A stretch of DNA of 64,000 nucleotides, from contig CM022677.1 of assembly GCA_012295275.1 (NCBI GenBank), forward strand, positions 13,236,889 through 13,300,888, given 5' to 3'. Both the position numbers and the translations under genes were made by a program. Source of the stretch: Chrysomallon squamiferum (Eukaryota > Mollusca > Gastropoda > Neomphalida > Peltospiridae). This document shows, piece after piece, positions 6,250-17,816 of the stretch. Numbering within the stretch: the stretch's first letter is position 1; the number at the start of each line of letters is the position of its first letter. Under the pieces are notes generated by a model. That model was not told the DNA's origin and searched no databases. It saw only the letters and a list, made by a program, of their open reading frames with translations.

Positions 6250-8366
6250 CAAAAGGAAAAAGACTTTTGACCAAGAAAGAAGTCACACGGCTTTGGGCTA
6301 TTGCGAAAACTAAAGCGTTTTCCATATTAGGAGATCTAAATGTCCCAAACGAAAAAAGGCAAGAAAAGTGGCTTCAGATCAGACGTCAGTATCCAAATAT
6401 ACAAATTCCAAATAACGATCTCTATCAGGCAATTCAAAATTTTGGGCAAAACTATTACGCTGTTGCGGATTCGGACGAAGACGATCCTTTCGGGACCCCT
6501 TTATTCGACTACGAATCTGAACAACGAACAGATATTCACGACACATCCGGAAATCAAGATAAATCAGTTATGAAAAGACATTCTGATGAGCCTTCGGGCG
6601 GTTCAAATGAAAAGGTACCAAACAATAATCAGTTATCTAGTACTGTATCTCAAGATGTATTGGATAGATCTAACTCTAAAGGTACTTATCTGCAACCTGA
6701 AGAATCTGTTATGGACCCAGATTCCATAATGAATGAAGAAGTTACAGACACAGGAGGCAGCGAGGCAGTAGAAGGTGCTCCGATGGCATCTGCAACTGGT
6801 AACAATGTATTATATCAAGGTTTTGGTGGAACTACCAGAGGAGTTGATCCACGATATATAACAATCAAAAAAACATTTAAAAGAACATTTACCAGTACTA
6901 TTAATTTTACTAAAACTAGAAAAGCTGAAATGAAAGTGTTAGATAATAACACAGATGATGTTAATTGGAAAAAAGCTATAGGTGATCCTAATGTTTGTGA
7001 ACTTACGTTCAATCACGGAGGTCATATAATACCGTATTGGTACAAAGCAGCCAGCACTAAACCGGAGGATTGGAATTTACCAGACGATTTTATGGGATAC
7101 AGAGTAAAAAGGATAGGATTTAACATAAATAATATGATCATCCATGTACTTAATAACAATAAATCCGATCCCAACGAAGTTCCAGTTATGGCTCCACCTA
7201 ATTCACGAGTTTGGACATTTACAGATGTAAACAATGATTATGGTTTACCAGAATTTTTTTTAAATCTGTCTCATAATCATTATTTTAGAGACGAAGAATG
7301 CATGGATAGTGTTAGTGACAGAAGTATACCTGTACAACCAGATCGTAAATTGTATTTACCTAGCGACATGGCTATGCAGTTATTAAATCATGCTTGGAAA
7401 GGAGACGGTATTTCATTTACAGCTGAATCACCAAATTACATTTACGATATGAAGAAACACGACGGTTATCGAGAAACTGTTATTAGTGCTGGTGGTTTTG
7501 CTTTGGACTATACATGTAAGGATTCACCTACAGTTTTATTTCCATCAGAAGCATCTCATACCCTCAATTTCACTGATGTTTCTGGTTTATGCCAGAAAAC
7601 TAAATATCAATGTTCTAATGAAAACAAAGGTAATTTGGAAGTATGGCCGACACAGGACATTGTAGTAACAAATACAACACAACATCCTATGGGTACAGCA
7701 ATATGTTGTTATTTCAATCATCAATATAGAAGAATTCATTATACAGCTTGTTTTCAAAACAAAGCATCAAATGTACTTGGTGCACCGTCCATGGTGGATG
7801 ATGGCGGTACTAAGTTAAGTAATCAAGGTGTTATGCACAATAATGCAAACAATCCGAATATAGACGTATGTAAAGACGGATCACACAGACGTACTTACCA
7901 GTGCAACACACCGCCTATATTCTTGATAGGATTATATCCAGATATAGAGAAAACTAGTGGTGGAAATACACTGTTTTTCAATTATCATGCAAACATACAG
8001 ATAACGTATTACAGCGAGATAGAATTCGTTATTAGAACTGGAATGTGTCCAAAATACATTCCGATAGGATTGGGCGAATGTCCAGGTCCTATGCAAGAAC
8101 TTACTTACAAGGCAGATGAATCGACGCCCATGGGTAACAAAGATAACGTGAAATACACGGAACAAGATCAGTTCCTAGGTGACACAGAATCTAAATATAA
8201 GGAGAGAATTCAGAAAACATGGAAAATGAGAACCACTGCTCCCGTTTGGGACAATTGGAACAAACGCAGAGCTAGACGTAGACAGTTATGGCCATTACAC
8301 GGTGCTTATGGAGACAGAACGGTTGAAACCATGGGAAATTCTATTGATTGGTCATATCCTTTATAA
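6246..8366 (+). CDS. Parvovirus-like capsid protein VP, unit 2 (intact, endogenous)
   Basis: A 706-aa ORF, collinear with the unit 1 capsid from KGKRLLTK to DWSYP at the C-terminus, with only small local replacements (for example around 7245-7270 and 8085-8120). It has the same architecture: basic N-terminus, acidic variable region to about residue 180, YQGFGG, then the conserved capsid body with FTDVNNDYGLPE, and an Arg-rich tail (NKRRARRRQLWP). Most body codons differ from unit 1 at third positions only. Purifying selection therefore acted between the two lineages, either as separate exogenous viruses before integration or after integration. No PLA2 motif pair is present. Confidence 0.85.
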   Translation: MTKGKRLLTKKEVTRLWAIAKTKAFSILGDLNVPNEKRQEKWLQIRRQYPNIQIPNNDLYQAIQNFGQNYYAVADSDEDDPFGTPLFDYESEQRTDIHDTSGNQDKSVMKRHSDEPSGGSNEKVPNNNQLSSTVSQDVLDRSNSKGTYLQPEESVMDPDSIMNEEVTDTGGSEAVEGAPMASATGNNVLYQGFGGTTRGVDPRYITIKKTFKRTFTSTINFTKTRKAEMKVLDNNTDDVNWKKAIGDPNVCELTFNHGGHIIPYWYKAASTKPEDWNLPDDFMGYRVKRIGFNINNMIIHVLNNNKSDPNEVPVMAPPNSRVWTFTDVNNDYGLPEFFLNLSHNHYFRDEECMDSVSDRSIPVQPDRKLYLPSDMAMQLLNHAWKGDGISFTAESPNYIYDMKKHDGYRETVISAGGFALDYTCKDSPTVLFPSEASHTLNFTDVSGLCQKTKYQCSNENKGNLEVWPTQDIVVTNTTQHPMGTAICCYFNHQYRRIHYTACFQNKASNVLGAPSMVDDGGTKLSNQGVMHNNANNPNIDVCKDGSHRRTYQCNTPPIFLIGLYPDIEKTSGGNTLFFNYHANIQITYYSEIEFVIRTGMCPKYIPIGLGECPGPMQELTYKADESTPMGNKDNVKYTEQDQFLGDTESKYKERIQKTWKMRTTAPVWDNWNKRRARRRQLWPLHGAYGDRTVETMGNSIDWSYPL
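6340..6573 (+). CDS. Overlapping +1-frame ORF inside VP, unit 2 (77 codons)
   Basis: Counterpart of the nested ORF of unit 1, with the same ATG offset from the capsid start (94 nt) and the same stop position. The two proteins share GFRSDVSIQIYKF and ITISIRQFKILGKTITLL and end in INQL. Differences cluster in the first eight residues and the C-terminal third. Translation could use leaky scanning past the capsid ATG. No domain is recognised. Confidence 0.72.
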   Translation: MSQTKKGKKSGFRSDVSIQIYKFQITISIRQFKILGKTITLLRIRTKTILSGPLYSTTNLNNEQIFTTHPEIKINQL

Positions 8367-8447
8367 ATAGTATTAGTTAATTTATGCGTATGAATACAGT
8401 TAATAGTCTTTTTCAAATATTACGTTCAGTTTGTCACGTACATCATA

Positions 8448-8492
8448 TGACGTCATGATTATTACGTCATATTATAACGTTATAAATAAAGA
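8448..8492 (+). promoter_or_regulatory. NS promoter of unit 2
   Basis: TGACGTCA at 8448-8455, TTACGTCAT at 8462-8470 and TATAAATAAAG from 8481, about 75 bases before the NS ATG at 8563. The two CRE-type boxes are in the opposite order to units 1 and 3. The TATA/AATAAA string is unchanged. Confidence 0.68.
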
Positions 8493-8562
8493 ATGTTTGA
8501 AACGTCGTCATTCGTTAACGTTATCTGTTACACGAAAGATTATAATTGTATTTAGCTGTAAA

Positions 8563-10006
8563 ATGGATAGATTTGTAGATCTACCAGAGGAAAATTATTA
8601 CAGTGTTTTGGTGGGCCATATCAACTATGATATGGTTCACCCGAAATACTTAGTTCCCCGCTGCTTGGCAAAAGACAAGGACGGAAAATTCGTATATGCA
8701 GCGGGAAAGAATTACATCAAATCTTACCAGATGGACATTCAAGACATCATGGACAAACCGGTCGATCACTGGGCCACGCCCAGTTATGAATATTTGGCGA
8801 AGGGGCAAGATCGTGTCATCACTGAACTCAAAGCATTTGTAAGAAACAAAAATTGGAAAACACTTATGGTCTACCACCAAAAAGAATGCGAAGCCATTTC
8901 CAATCAACCAACCTATGGCACTCATGTGTACATAATATGGAAGACCACTTTAAAAACACCATCTCAGGATAGGCAATACAGGCGTTTACACAGGGCAATC
9001 CTTAATGAAAACGGATATTTAAAAATCATGACGCTGAAAGATCCACAGAAAATATCAGTCGAAAGTTATATGAAATATCTCATGAATGATATGGAGAAAC
9101 AGTTCCTTGGGACTAATGACGAAAAAATGCTTACCATGTGGAATGAAATTGAAAAGCAGATACATGATGATGATAAAGACATTCTTAACATATTAAATGA
9201 TTTCTTCGATGCATCAGGATCAAAGACGCTCGATAGTTCAATTATGACATCTAAAATAAGAGAGCCAATTCGTAAGGATGACGTCAATAAAAATAAAGAT
9301 ACATCAGTGAAGCCTACAATTACGGTGAAAAGCGGTATGTCAGTCAATGACATGAAATCAGAAAATAATTTGATTGAAGCAATGGATACATCAGACATCA
9401 TAACTAAAGATGCAGATCAATCAGACAAGCCTGTTATTCCATCGCGTCTGATAAACAATAAGTCTGCAGAGACATTGGACTTCTTTTACAAACTTATTAC
9501 ACAATATCCTGAGATCAACAAACTTAATTTACTCATAAGTAAATTTGATTCGAATAGCAATGAATTCAAGGCATTGTGTAATGCTGTAGCTAATTCTTCT
9601 GGCGACAAGTTGTTCAAGGCGGCTCGTTCTAAATACATAGAAGAACAGTCAGATAAATCTGAATGACAATCTCGAACATTACATGACGCCAGAAGATAGT
9701 TTCAAGATTTTCAATTCATGGTGCAGAGAACAAGACATTGAGGAAAGGTGGTTGTTCAGTCTCATAGTATCACTGTTGAAGGGCAAAGGTAAAAAGAAAG
9801 TCGGGATGTATTTTCAGGGTGATTCAGACAGCGGCAAGACCATGATGACAAGTTCCATGTTTGAGTGCCTATCTACTTCTGGAAAGATTGCCAAGGATAA
9901 TTTTCCTTGGCAAATGCCGGGTGGTAAAAAAGTCATACTGGGAGAGGAAATATCCATCACACAGACAAATATAGACAAATACAAAGATTTATTGAGCGGT
10001 AACTGA
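8563..10006 (+). pseudogene. NS1-type gene of unit 2, frameshifted and 3'-truncated
   Basis: Starts MDRFVDLP as in unit 1. The first 367 codons are open and include the nuclease motif (GTHVYIIW, where the second His of the HUH pair is replaced by Tyr) and the tyrosine region (SYMKYL). At about 9655-9666 some 20-odd bases are missing relative to unit 1 and the frame closes with TGA. The old frame resumes (open from 9683) through Walker A (GDSDSGKT) and Walker B (VILGEE) to KYKDLLSG at about 10002, where the sequence switches abruptly into capsid-gene sequence. The B' loop, motif C and the whole C-terminus are lost. With the nuclease His changed and the ATPase split, it cannot encode a normal initiator. 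Confidence 0.88.
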
Positions 10007-10783
10007 TAATACTTTTAAAGCTATTGATCCTAATTACATCTATAACATTAAGAAACATGATGGTTATAGAGAAACCGTTGTAAGTGGAGGTGGCTTTGCT
10101 CTCGACTATACTTGTAAAGATTCTCCGTTGGTATTATTTCCTGGAGAGGCAATTATCAATGTAGCAATGAGAGTTCAAAAACGTTGGAAGTATGGCCCAC
10201 TCATGAGTTAACTGTAACTGATGTTGCACTTCATCCTTATGCAAAATATAGAAATGTAGACTATAAAGCGTGTTTTCAAAATGCTGCAGGTGAACAATTG
10301 GGTGTACTGCTATGGCAAGTGATCCTTCGAATAAACTTGCTAAAAAAGGAGTAACCGCAAATTACATAAGTGCTCAGAATTATAATACAGAAATGGATGG
10401 TTCTCATAGAAGAACTTATCAGTGTAATAGACCACCCATGTTTCTCATTGGTATATATCAAGACGTAGAAAAAAACTACTAGTGGCAACACCTTATTTTT
10501 TAAGTATCATGCTAATCTGCAGATTACATATTACAGTGAAGTAGAGTTCATAGTAAGAACAGGATTCTGTCCTAAGTATATTCCTATAGGACTAGGTGGT
10601 TGTCCAGGTCCCATGAGAGGTCTGTATATATTTGGTAAGGCTGTATCCGGAAATAAAGATGTCGTTAAACATACTGAACAAGATCAATTCTTAGGTCAAA
10701 ATGCACAACAATATGTTGATCGTATACGTAAAACATGGGAAATGAGAATTGCCGCTCCTATATGGGACAATTGGAATCGTTAA
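10003..10783 (+). pseudogene. Capsid gene fragment of unit 3
   Basis: Begins inside the capsid body at NYIY.IKKHDGYRETV, fused directly to the broken NS of unit 2. It continues with several frameshifts and small losses (about 10150-10200, 10300, 10480) through RRTYQCNRPP, FIVRTGFCPKYIPIGLGG and EQDQFLGQ to IWDNWNR, where TAA (10781-10783) cuts off the Arg-rich tail present in units 1 and 2. The N-terminal half of the gene, the small ORF and the expected hairpin between units 2 and 3 are missing, which points to one deletion or recombination spanning the unit boundary. Confidence 0.85.
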
Positions 10784-10869
10784 TTACTATTTTAAAAGAA
10801 GTATTTGTTATTACGTTGTGTAAGAATTTTGTGAAAGTCTGATATGTTATACATAACGTCACATGTCGT

Positions 10870-10912
10870 TACGTCATATCATTGACGTCATGTAAATAAT
10901 GCTATAAATAAA
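10870..10912 (+). promoter_or_regulatory. NS promoter of unit 3
   Basis: TACGTCAT 10870-10877, TGACGTCA 10883-10890 and TATAAATAAAG from 10903, in the same order and close to the same spacing as unit 1, 90-130 bases before the NS start at 10998. It is retained although the gene it serves is broken. Confidence 0.66.
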
Positions 10913-10997
10913 GCTGACGTTCGAAAATATTTTTGTCGTTTGTCATTAATTGACTACTTAAACGTTAAAAAAAGTATATTTATAATCGAATAGAAAT

Positions 10998-13117
10998 ATG
11001 GACAAATATCTTGAAGAAGTTAATAATACTTTCGAGTATTATTCAATTATCTTAGGACACAAAGAATACGACTTGGTGCATCCTAATTATTTGGTTCCAA
11101 GATGTCTTGCAAAAGATAAAAACGGAAAGTACGTGTATGCTATGGGAAAAAATTACATCAAGAGTTTTGTAATGGACCATCAGGACATTTTAGACAAGTG
11201 CGTCGATCATTGGTCAACTCCGCAATCTGAGTTCATGATGAGAGGTCAGAACAGAGTTATAACTGAACTTAAAAATATGTTAAGAAACAAAAACTGGAAT
11301 ATGCTGTTAGTCTATCACGATACATCTTGACATGGACTCTAATATACCCACAAATGGAAGTCATGTTCATATTATATGGAAGACAACCATGACTCATCCA
11401 AGTCAAGATCGTCAATACAGACGTTTACACCGAGCTGTTCTTGCCGAAAAAGGATACATAAAATTAAGGAAGTTACGTCAGCCATATAAGTACTCTCTAT
11501 CTGAGTTTATGAATTATCTAATAAGAGATGATGAGAAAATGTTCTTAGGAACAAACTGTCCTTAGATGCTCAGTAAATGGAATTTGTTGGTCGATCAAGA
11601 AAAAGACTGGCTAAAAGACGATTACAATGAAACTAGTGTATTTGAAGATACATCTCTGAATGAAGATATAAAGACATTTGAAGTCAAACCTCCCAAGAAG
11701 AAGATGACTGTTCACGAATTCGTAAGCGAACATAATGATGTATTAACACATGGACAAGGAATGACAGTAAAGCAGATAAATGAAGAAGCAAAGAACATTA
11801 TACATATCGATGATGATATTGCAGATAAAAAGCCTGAAAAGATTCCAAGTCATCTTATGTCTACTAAATCAGCAGACACATTTGACTTTTTCTACAACTT
11901 GGTTCAAAAATATCCAGATGTCAATAAACTGAATATGCTGATAAGTAAATTTGATACATCAAGTAACGAGTTTAAAGCTGTTTGTAATGCTGTTGCCAAC
12001 ATATCTGGAGAAAAAATATTTAAAGCAGCAAGAACAAAGTATCTAATGGAAGAAGCTGACAAAAGTGCCTACGATCAAATAAAAGCTCTCGACGATAGCA
12101 TAGAAAATTACATGACACCAGAGGATTCCTTGAAAATATTCAACAGTTGATGCCAGGAACAAGAGATACCAGAGTGATGGTTTTATGTACTCATGAATAC
12201 CCTTCTCAAAGGCAAAGGCAAAAAGAAAATAGGAATATACTTACAAGGCGAAAGCGATTCAGGAAAGACGATGGTATCATCAAGTTTATTCGAGCCATTG
12301 ACATGTTCGGGCAAGACAGCTAAAGACAATTTCCCATGGCAAATGTTGGGTGACAAAAAAATCGTTATTGGAGAAGAAATCGCTATTACACAGGTGAATA
12401 TAGATAAATATAAAGATCTTCTCAGCGGAAGTAAAGCAACGTGCGAAAGGAAAGGAACAACACCAGTCTATTGCAAAGCAAGCTTGTGTATACTAAATAG
12501 TAACATTTTTTGGTCAGAACATTACGGCAACGCAAATGAGCATAATGAAAACTAGATTATATTTTATTTGAAGAAAAGTAATGTATTAAAAAGAGCCTAC
12601 GGATTGTTACATCCTAAACTATTCACCTTGTGCCAAGATCCATCAGAAGATGAAATAATGGTTGCCATTGAAAATGATAAACAATTCTTTAAAGATAAAC
12701 TGAATCCATTAGAAAACGACAAGACAATTGAAGCTAAATACAGTTACTTCCATGACTCGTTCGATAATGATTCGCAAGAAACACGTGGAGTAAAAAGGCA
12801 ATACGATAACATCGAAGCCTACATACAAAATGAAGAAAACGATGTCAATGAGAAGGAAGACATCGATGAATCTCCAAAGAAAAAACGAAAAATTATGAAA
12901 GCAAAACGATCAAAATGTTATGATAAGTGGTAACACTTCAGATGAACACTCCCGAGATCTGTTCATATCATGTGAAGGCGATAACAAAGCTAGTGATGAT
13001 ACAGTTCCAGAAGCTTATATGGACAACAATCAATCGTTGGCTATTGATATCGAGGATGTTATTCCTCCATCGCAAATTAATTACAAAGTATTTGACAATT
13101 TTCGTTCGTGTAAATGA
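10998..13117 (+). pseudogene. NS1-type gene of unit 3, multiply broken
   Basis: Collinear with the unit 1 NS gene, starting at ATG 10998. Breaks seen: a frame change with stop at 11328-11330, just before the nuclease motif (GSHVHIIW, both His kept); TAG at 11563-11565; two TGA codons at 12148-12150 and about 12175, in the FNSWCREQEIPER region; a frameshift near 12500, after motif C (ILNSN); a stop near 12561; and a frameshift near 12920-12933. Walker A (GESDSGKT) and Walker B (IVIGEE) remain readable. A Lys-rich run (SPKKKRKIMKAKR, about 12870-12910) looks like a nuclear localisation signal. This is the most decayed unit, so it is either the oldest or under the least constraint. Confidence 0.9.
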
Positions 13118-13330
13118 ACATTAAATCATAAAAATTATATCATTCATGCTGTTCAAACTGTTACTTATCTTCTTACGTTAATAAAAGTTAAATAATTAAT
13201 TCTACTTAGTTTGTCATATGTTTATATTAATTTTATATATAAATACAACGAAAAATAACATTATTAATAAAAAAAAAATTAAAAAAAATTGATTCTAAAT
13301 TCAGTATCACAATATTATAAATTCTTCAAT
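13118..13330. other. Right end of the viral array and transition to host DNA
   Basis: AT-rich sequence after the last NS remnant, with AATAAA at about 13180. No hairpin follows, so the right telomere of unit 3 is lost. The exact virus-host junction cannot be placed; by about 13300 the sequence resembles the host introns that follow. Confidence 0.45.
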
Positions 13331-13709
13331 AAGAACAGTCCATGATTCACACAAGTAATGTTTTTAAAATGTTATTTTATCCAGTTATTCAGTTCTTTAT
13401 ATTTACTGTGGAGATGTTTTATCTTCTGTTTACTTAGTTCAGTACAGTCAGAAAACCTGAAGAACTTGGAGGCAAACTTGTCAAGTCATTTAGATTCAGT
13501 GTACATCAGTTCTTGTTAATAGCTTTCTGTGGTGACTGAAATATAAAATATTACATTCAAACATTTTAACAAGACCCACTATAATTTTATATTTTATCAT
13601 TTGAATCTGAAGAAATGTTTTCAACCAATAATAAGTACAGTTAATTTAACTGAAATAAAATAAAGTTTAATTATATTTATTTAAACAGTCTTGTTGGACC
13701 TCTATTTTT

Positions 13710-13715
<6 letters not shown>

Positions 13716-13762
<47 letters not shown>
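13716..13762. repeat. (TA)n microsatellite
   Basis: An uninterrupted TA dinucleotide run of about 46 bases in otherwise featureless AT-rich DNA. The surrounding 13331-13900 shows no gene. Confidence 0.9.
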
Positions 13763-13766
<4 letters not shown>

Positions 13767-13907
13767 CTTTCTTAAAGCAGTAACTTCCATTTTACTTTTA
13801 ATTAAGTACATAAATTAATATATAATAATAATATTAAAATATTCTCATATGGCATTAAATGATTTATATTTTACAGTTTATAAAGTCTAGTTGTAAACTG
13901 AATTACC

Positions 13908-14755
13908 TTTCCATTATACTCAGCATTTGATTACAAAGCATTGAACTCGTATGAGTTTCTGAGTTTGTACAAATTTCTTTTAACACCACCAACTGGAGAA
14001 GTGATTGTTCTTCGCTGAATTGTACTACAAGCCTGGTCAAGTGGTCATCCTTGGCCTGATAGAACTTGTTGTGGTCAGCAAGGGCTTGTTTATCCTGTAA
14101 AAGTAGTAAACAAAACTTATCACTGATAACCCTAATAAATAAAATTGATTTACTTAAAAACTATAACATTTATCATTGGAAAGGATAGCAAATTATTATT
14201 TAAAAGTTACCTGATGTATTAAAAATTACAAATTATTTAGTCATAATAAATACATTTTACATCTTATATCATTATTAAGATATCTTTTGAAAATTATCTG
14301 CTTGTCTGTTATTTTTTTAAAAATATGAAGTTTATAATTTTTAATGTTCATAACCAGCAAGTTTCTTCAGTTTTGTGTCAAACTTTATAGTTAACAAGAC
14401 TGTTCACCATAAATAAACAAAATAATAGTTTGGATGTCTTTTTTTCTTGGATTTTAATAATAAAGAATTCACTTTGCTTTTATCTTTTTTATTTATTTAT
14501 TTTTTTATTTCCAAAACATAGGATGTTGTATATAAGATTTTTGTTAGTAATAACTTTTCTGTTTTACTTATTTTCTTATATAGTATTAGTTTAATTATAT
14601 ATTTGAAACCTATAAAAAAACAGCAGTTTCAAACCTTTGGTCTGTAGAGAATATTCTGCCCAGACAACATGGGACAATGTGAGAATTCTGTCACGTGAAC
14701 TGACATGATCAACATCGTGGACAACATGGACTGCAGTGGAAGTTCAGTCATCTGT
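13908..14755 (-). other. Candidate minus-strand exons (two), low support
   Basis: At about 13908-14098 the minus strand reads acceptor CTTTTACAG, then an open stretch of some 60 codons beginning DKQALADHNKFYQAKDDH, ending at a possible GTAATT donor. It is Glu/Leu-rich and may be helical. At about 14640-14755, after ATTTACAG, a second open stretch (containing LTLSHVVWAEYS in one frame) ends near a weak donor. Their phases do not join clearly to each other or to exons further upstream. They lie downstream of, and in the same orientation as, the gene at 18.9-28.6 kb and may be its 3' part. Confidence 0.3.
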
Positions 14756-15649
14756 AAATATAACACAGAAGTACATGAGTTATTAAATGTTAAATTTTTA
14801 ATTTATCAGTATTTAAATTGATAAATGTTTTAATTACAACTAGTTTTAATAAATAAGAATCTGAAATGATCCCAGAGCTCACTCTATCCTTGAAACATTA
14901 CCGTTTCCCATTCCACACTGAACTCCATTAATAATGTATCTTGTATTGTGTCTGTGCCGGGTCTTAAACCACCATTAATTTCTACAGATTTTGGAATAAT
15001 GTTTTAAAGAAATAAACAGTTTTATAAATTCTAAATGAAATTTAAGATTCTGTGATATCAGGTTTTAATTTTTGATCTTTTTTTAAAACATTTAAAGTTA
15101 AATTCTGTTAATTTACATATAATAAAAATAATAATAAATAAATAATTAGTAAAATAATAGGTCTGTTTCAATAGCTATTATATCGAGGAGAAACGTGATT
15201 TATGATTTTTTTTTAGCTGCTTTTCCTAATTATATTCTTATTTTATTTTCTAGTCAAATTGGTTATCAAGTATTTTATTTCACAGTGGTTAATCACTGGA
15301 ATAAAGTGAGAGAGAAAACTGTAAACTATGAATTAAACTGACTGCTGTGTTTTCAGTATGATTATCAAACACTTCTCACTAGTCAATGTGTAAGTCAGTG
15401 TATGAAGTGTGGGTAGTCACAGAATCAAATCACATTAGTGCTTCCATCAGACTGTTTCTGGCTACATTATAAAAGAAATTGAAATGTGTTCCTGTTCATG
15501 TGTGCACACGTAATTAAACATTTCAGATAGAAAATCCTTGAATCTAGAAAATACAACAGATTTAGATAATTAAACCATTCAACAAAATCTGCAAATATTT
15601 CTGTTTTTCAGGTCAAAAGGATATTTTCTAAGTCATTCAAAGACAGTAT

Positions 15650-17550
15650 TTATTAATTATAATTGTATTTATGTTTGTAGAGAGGAAGGAATGTGATATT
15701 TCTTCTAGATAAGATGAACAGCAAACTTGCCAAACTTTTCTGTAAAGTACTTTGTTTTCAAGAAATAATCTTTCCCATTGCCAGATTAGTGTGAAGAAAC
15801 CTGATTCTTCTAATCTTCTCTGCATGGTAGCCATGTAATACAGCAATCTCCTTATTAACTTGTCTTTTGCCTTCATCACTGCTAGTTCTTCTAAAACTGG
15901 GAGATGATGTTGTGGCTTCCATAGTTTCATTAAACTGTTCCACTGTCATTGTCTGTGGAACTTCTGTTCTACTAGCAGTATCTCTAAAGCAGCTTCCACT
16001 GAAGTAGATGTCATTTTGTGAAATTTCTTCCTGGACAGACCATCGACATTCTTATTATGTTGAATGATATTTCACATCAAAATCAAATTGTGCCAGCTGA
16101 GACACCCATGTTTCTTCCACTGCATGTAATTGTGTGGTATTAAGATGACTTAGTGAACTGTTGTCTGTATAGATAGTAAACTGATGTTTGAGAAGATGAT
16201 TTTCAATCTTTTCAGTCACAGCCCATTTCAGACCAACACGCTCTAATTTCATGGAACTGTAATTATTCATGTTTCTCTCAGTGGGTCTCAAGTTCTGTCT
16301 AGTGTATGTAATGTCTTACCTTTGCCCATTCTTCTCCTGTGACAGAACTACTCCCACTCACTGAAAACTTGCAGATGTTTCCACAATGAAAAGTTCACTG
16401 AAATCGGTGTATCCTGACATTGGAGCTGAAGTTAACTTCTCTTTTAAAGTATTGAAAGCTTTTTGACAACTCTCGTCCCAAGCACCCTTTAACAATGCTT
16501 GATTTTTCTTATCTCAGAGCCTGTTCACCAAAGAATGCAAAGGTTGAGCAGTAACTGAGAATCCTTTAACATATCAGCTGAAGTATCAGGCAAACTGCAA
16601 AAATGACATCAGGTCCTTTGGAGTCTTTGGAACTTCCCATTCAAGAACAGCCTTTATTTTGTCTGGATCTGTAACTACCCCATCTCTAGACATCACGTCC
16701 TAGCTATTACAATTCTTTCTTAAGGAAACAGTGTTTTAGTCTGAGCCCATGCTGTTTTAAAATATTTAAAACTTCTTCTAGTTTATCTATGCACACATAA
16801 AAAAACAGAACACTGAAATGTCTGCTCTCTAAAGTCTTTGAAATGTGGCTGGTGCTCCTGATAAACCAAACAGCATATGATTGTATTCAAACAAATCCAT
16901 TGGAGTGATGAATGCAGTTTTGTCTTTGTTTTTATTCTCAACTGCAACTTGGTTGTATTCACTACACATATCAGTATAGTGCACCAATTTGCTCTGTGCA
17001 AAGCATCTAATGACTCTTCTATTGTAGGTAGTGGAAAACTGTCTTTCCTAGTTTTAGCATTCAGCCACCTGTAGTCCACACACAGATGAATTGTGTTGTC
17101 TGTTTTTCTCATTATAACAGTAGGAGATGAATATGGGCTGTGGCTGGGTCAAATTACATCTTGTTTTATAAGTTTCTTGATCAGCTCCTTGGCTTTCTGA
17201 TACTGACTGTGTGTAACTCTTCTGTACGGTTGTGACACTGGTATGTTATCAGTTGTGCATATGTGATATTTTACAGTGTCAGTACACTCAAATCAATGTC
17301 ATCTTTAGCAAATACATCAATTAAGTATTCTCTTTAACATCAGAGTATTTGTTAAGTATTCTTTCTAACTTTTTCTTCTGCTCATCAGTATAATCACAGG
17401 TTTGAGATATCAACTTGAAATCTGTCAAATTCTGTGTACTAATTGTAATCTGCTCCATGCAAACCTCTTCTCCTTTTCCTGTCTTTCTAAATTTTACCTA
17501 AATGTCATTTAATGACTGAGGCTCTTCTACTTCTACCACTGAAGAAAAAA
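15650..17550 (-). pseudogene. Ty3/gypsy-type retrotransposon pol remnant
   Basis: Read on the minus strand from the right, the order is: a reverse transcriptase start (SPYSSPTVIMRKTDNTIHLC then VDYRWLN, about 17150-17030) with PLPTIEESLDAL; decayed RT body; RNase H at 16291-16055 (TERNMNNYSSMKLE, FTIYTDNSSLSHLNT, VSQLAQFDFDVKY); then linker remnants to about 15650. Frameshifts and stops interrupt every domain. No LTRs and no complete integrase are visible, so it is a truncated, old insertion. It lies in the same orientation as the host exons on either side, probably within an intron. Confidence 0.85.
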
Positions 17551-17719
17551 CGCCCACCCTACTTCTTGGTTTCAACCAAATAGCTGTAGAACCTAAGTTT
17601 ACAGCACAAACCTAAAAGACTTGATAATCAAGTTCATGATCAAATTAAACAGTAGTTAGATTAATTCACAGTTTACAGTTTTGTTTTTGTCACAGTCTAC
17701 TGAGTAACAAGAGGCTCAC

Positions 17720-17816
17720 CTGGTCTTTGAAACTGAAATCTGGGTGGCTTTCTAGAATGTTCCACAATATTTTAGCTGGAGTATTCATGCTGAAAACCCC
17801 CAGAAACCAAAGATCC
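17720..17816 (-). CDS. Candidate internal exon, minus strand
   Basis: Bounded by TTTTACAG (acceptor) and CCAG/GTGAGC (strong donor). One frame is open throughout and includes AKILWNILESHPDFSFKDQ. It enters in phase 2 and leaves in phase 0, so it cannot follow the 18913-19001 exon directly; another exon must lie between them or the chain is broken. An ankyrin-like helix is possible but not demonstrable. Confidence 0.5.
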
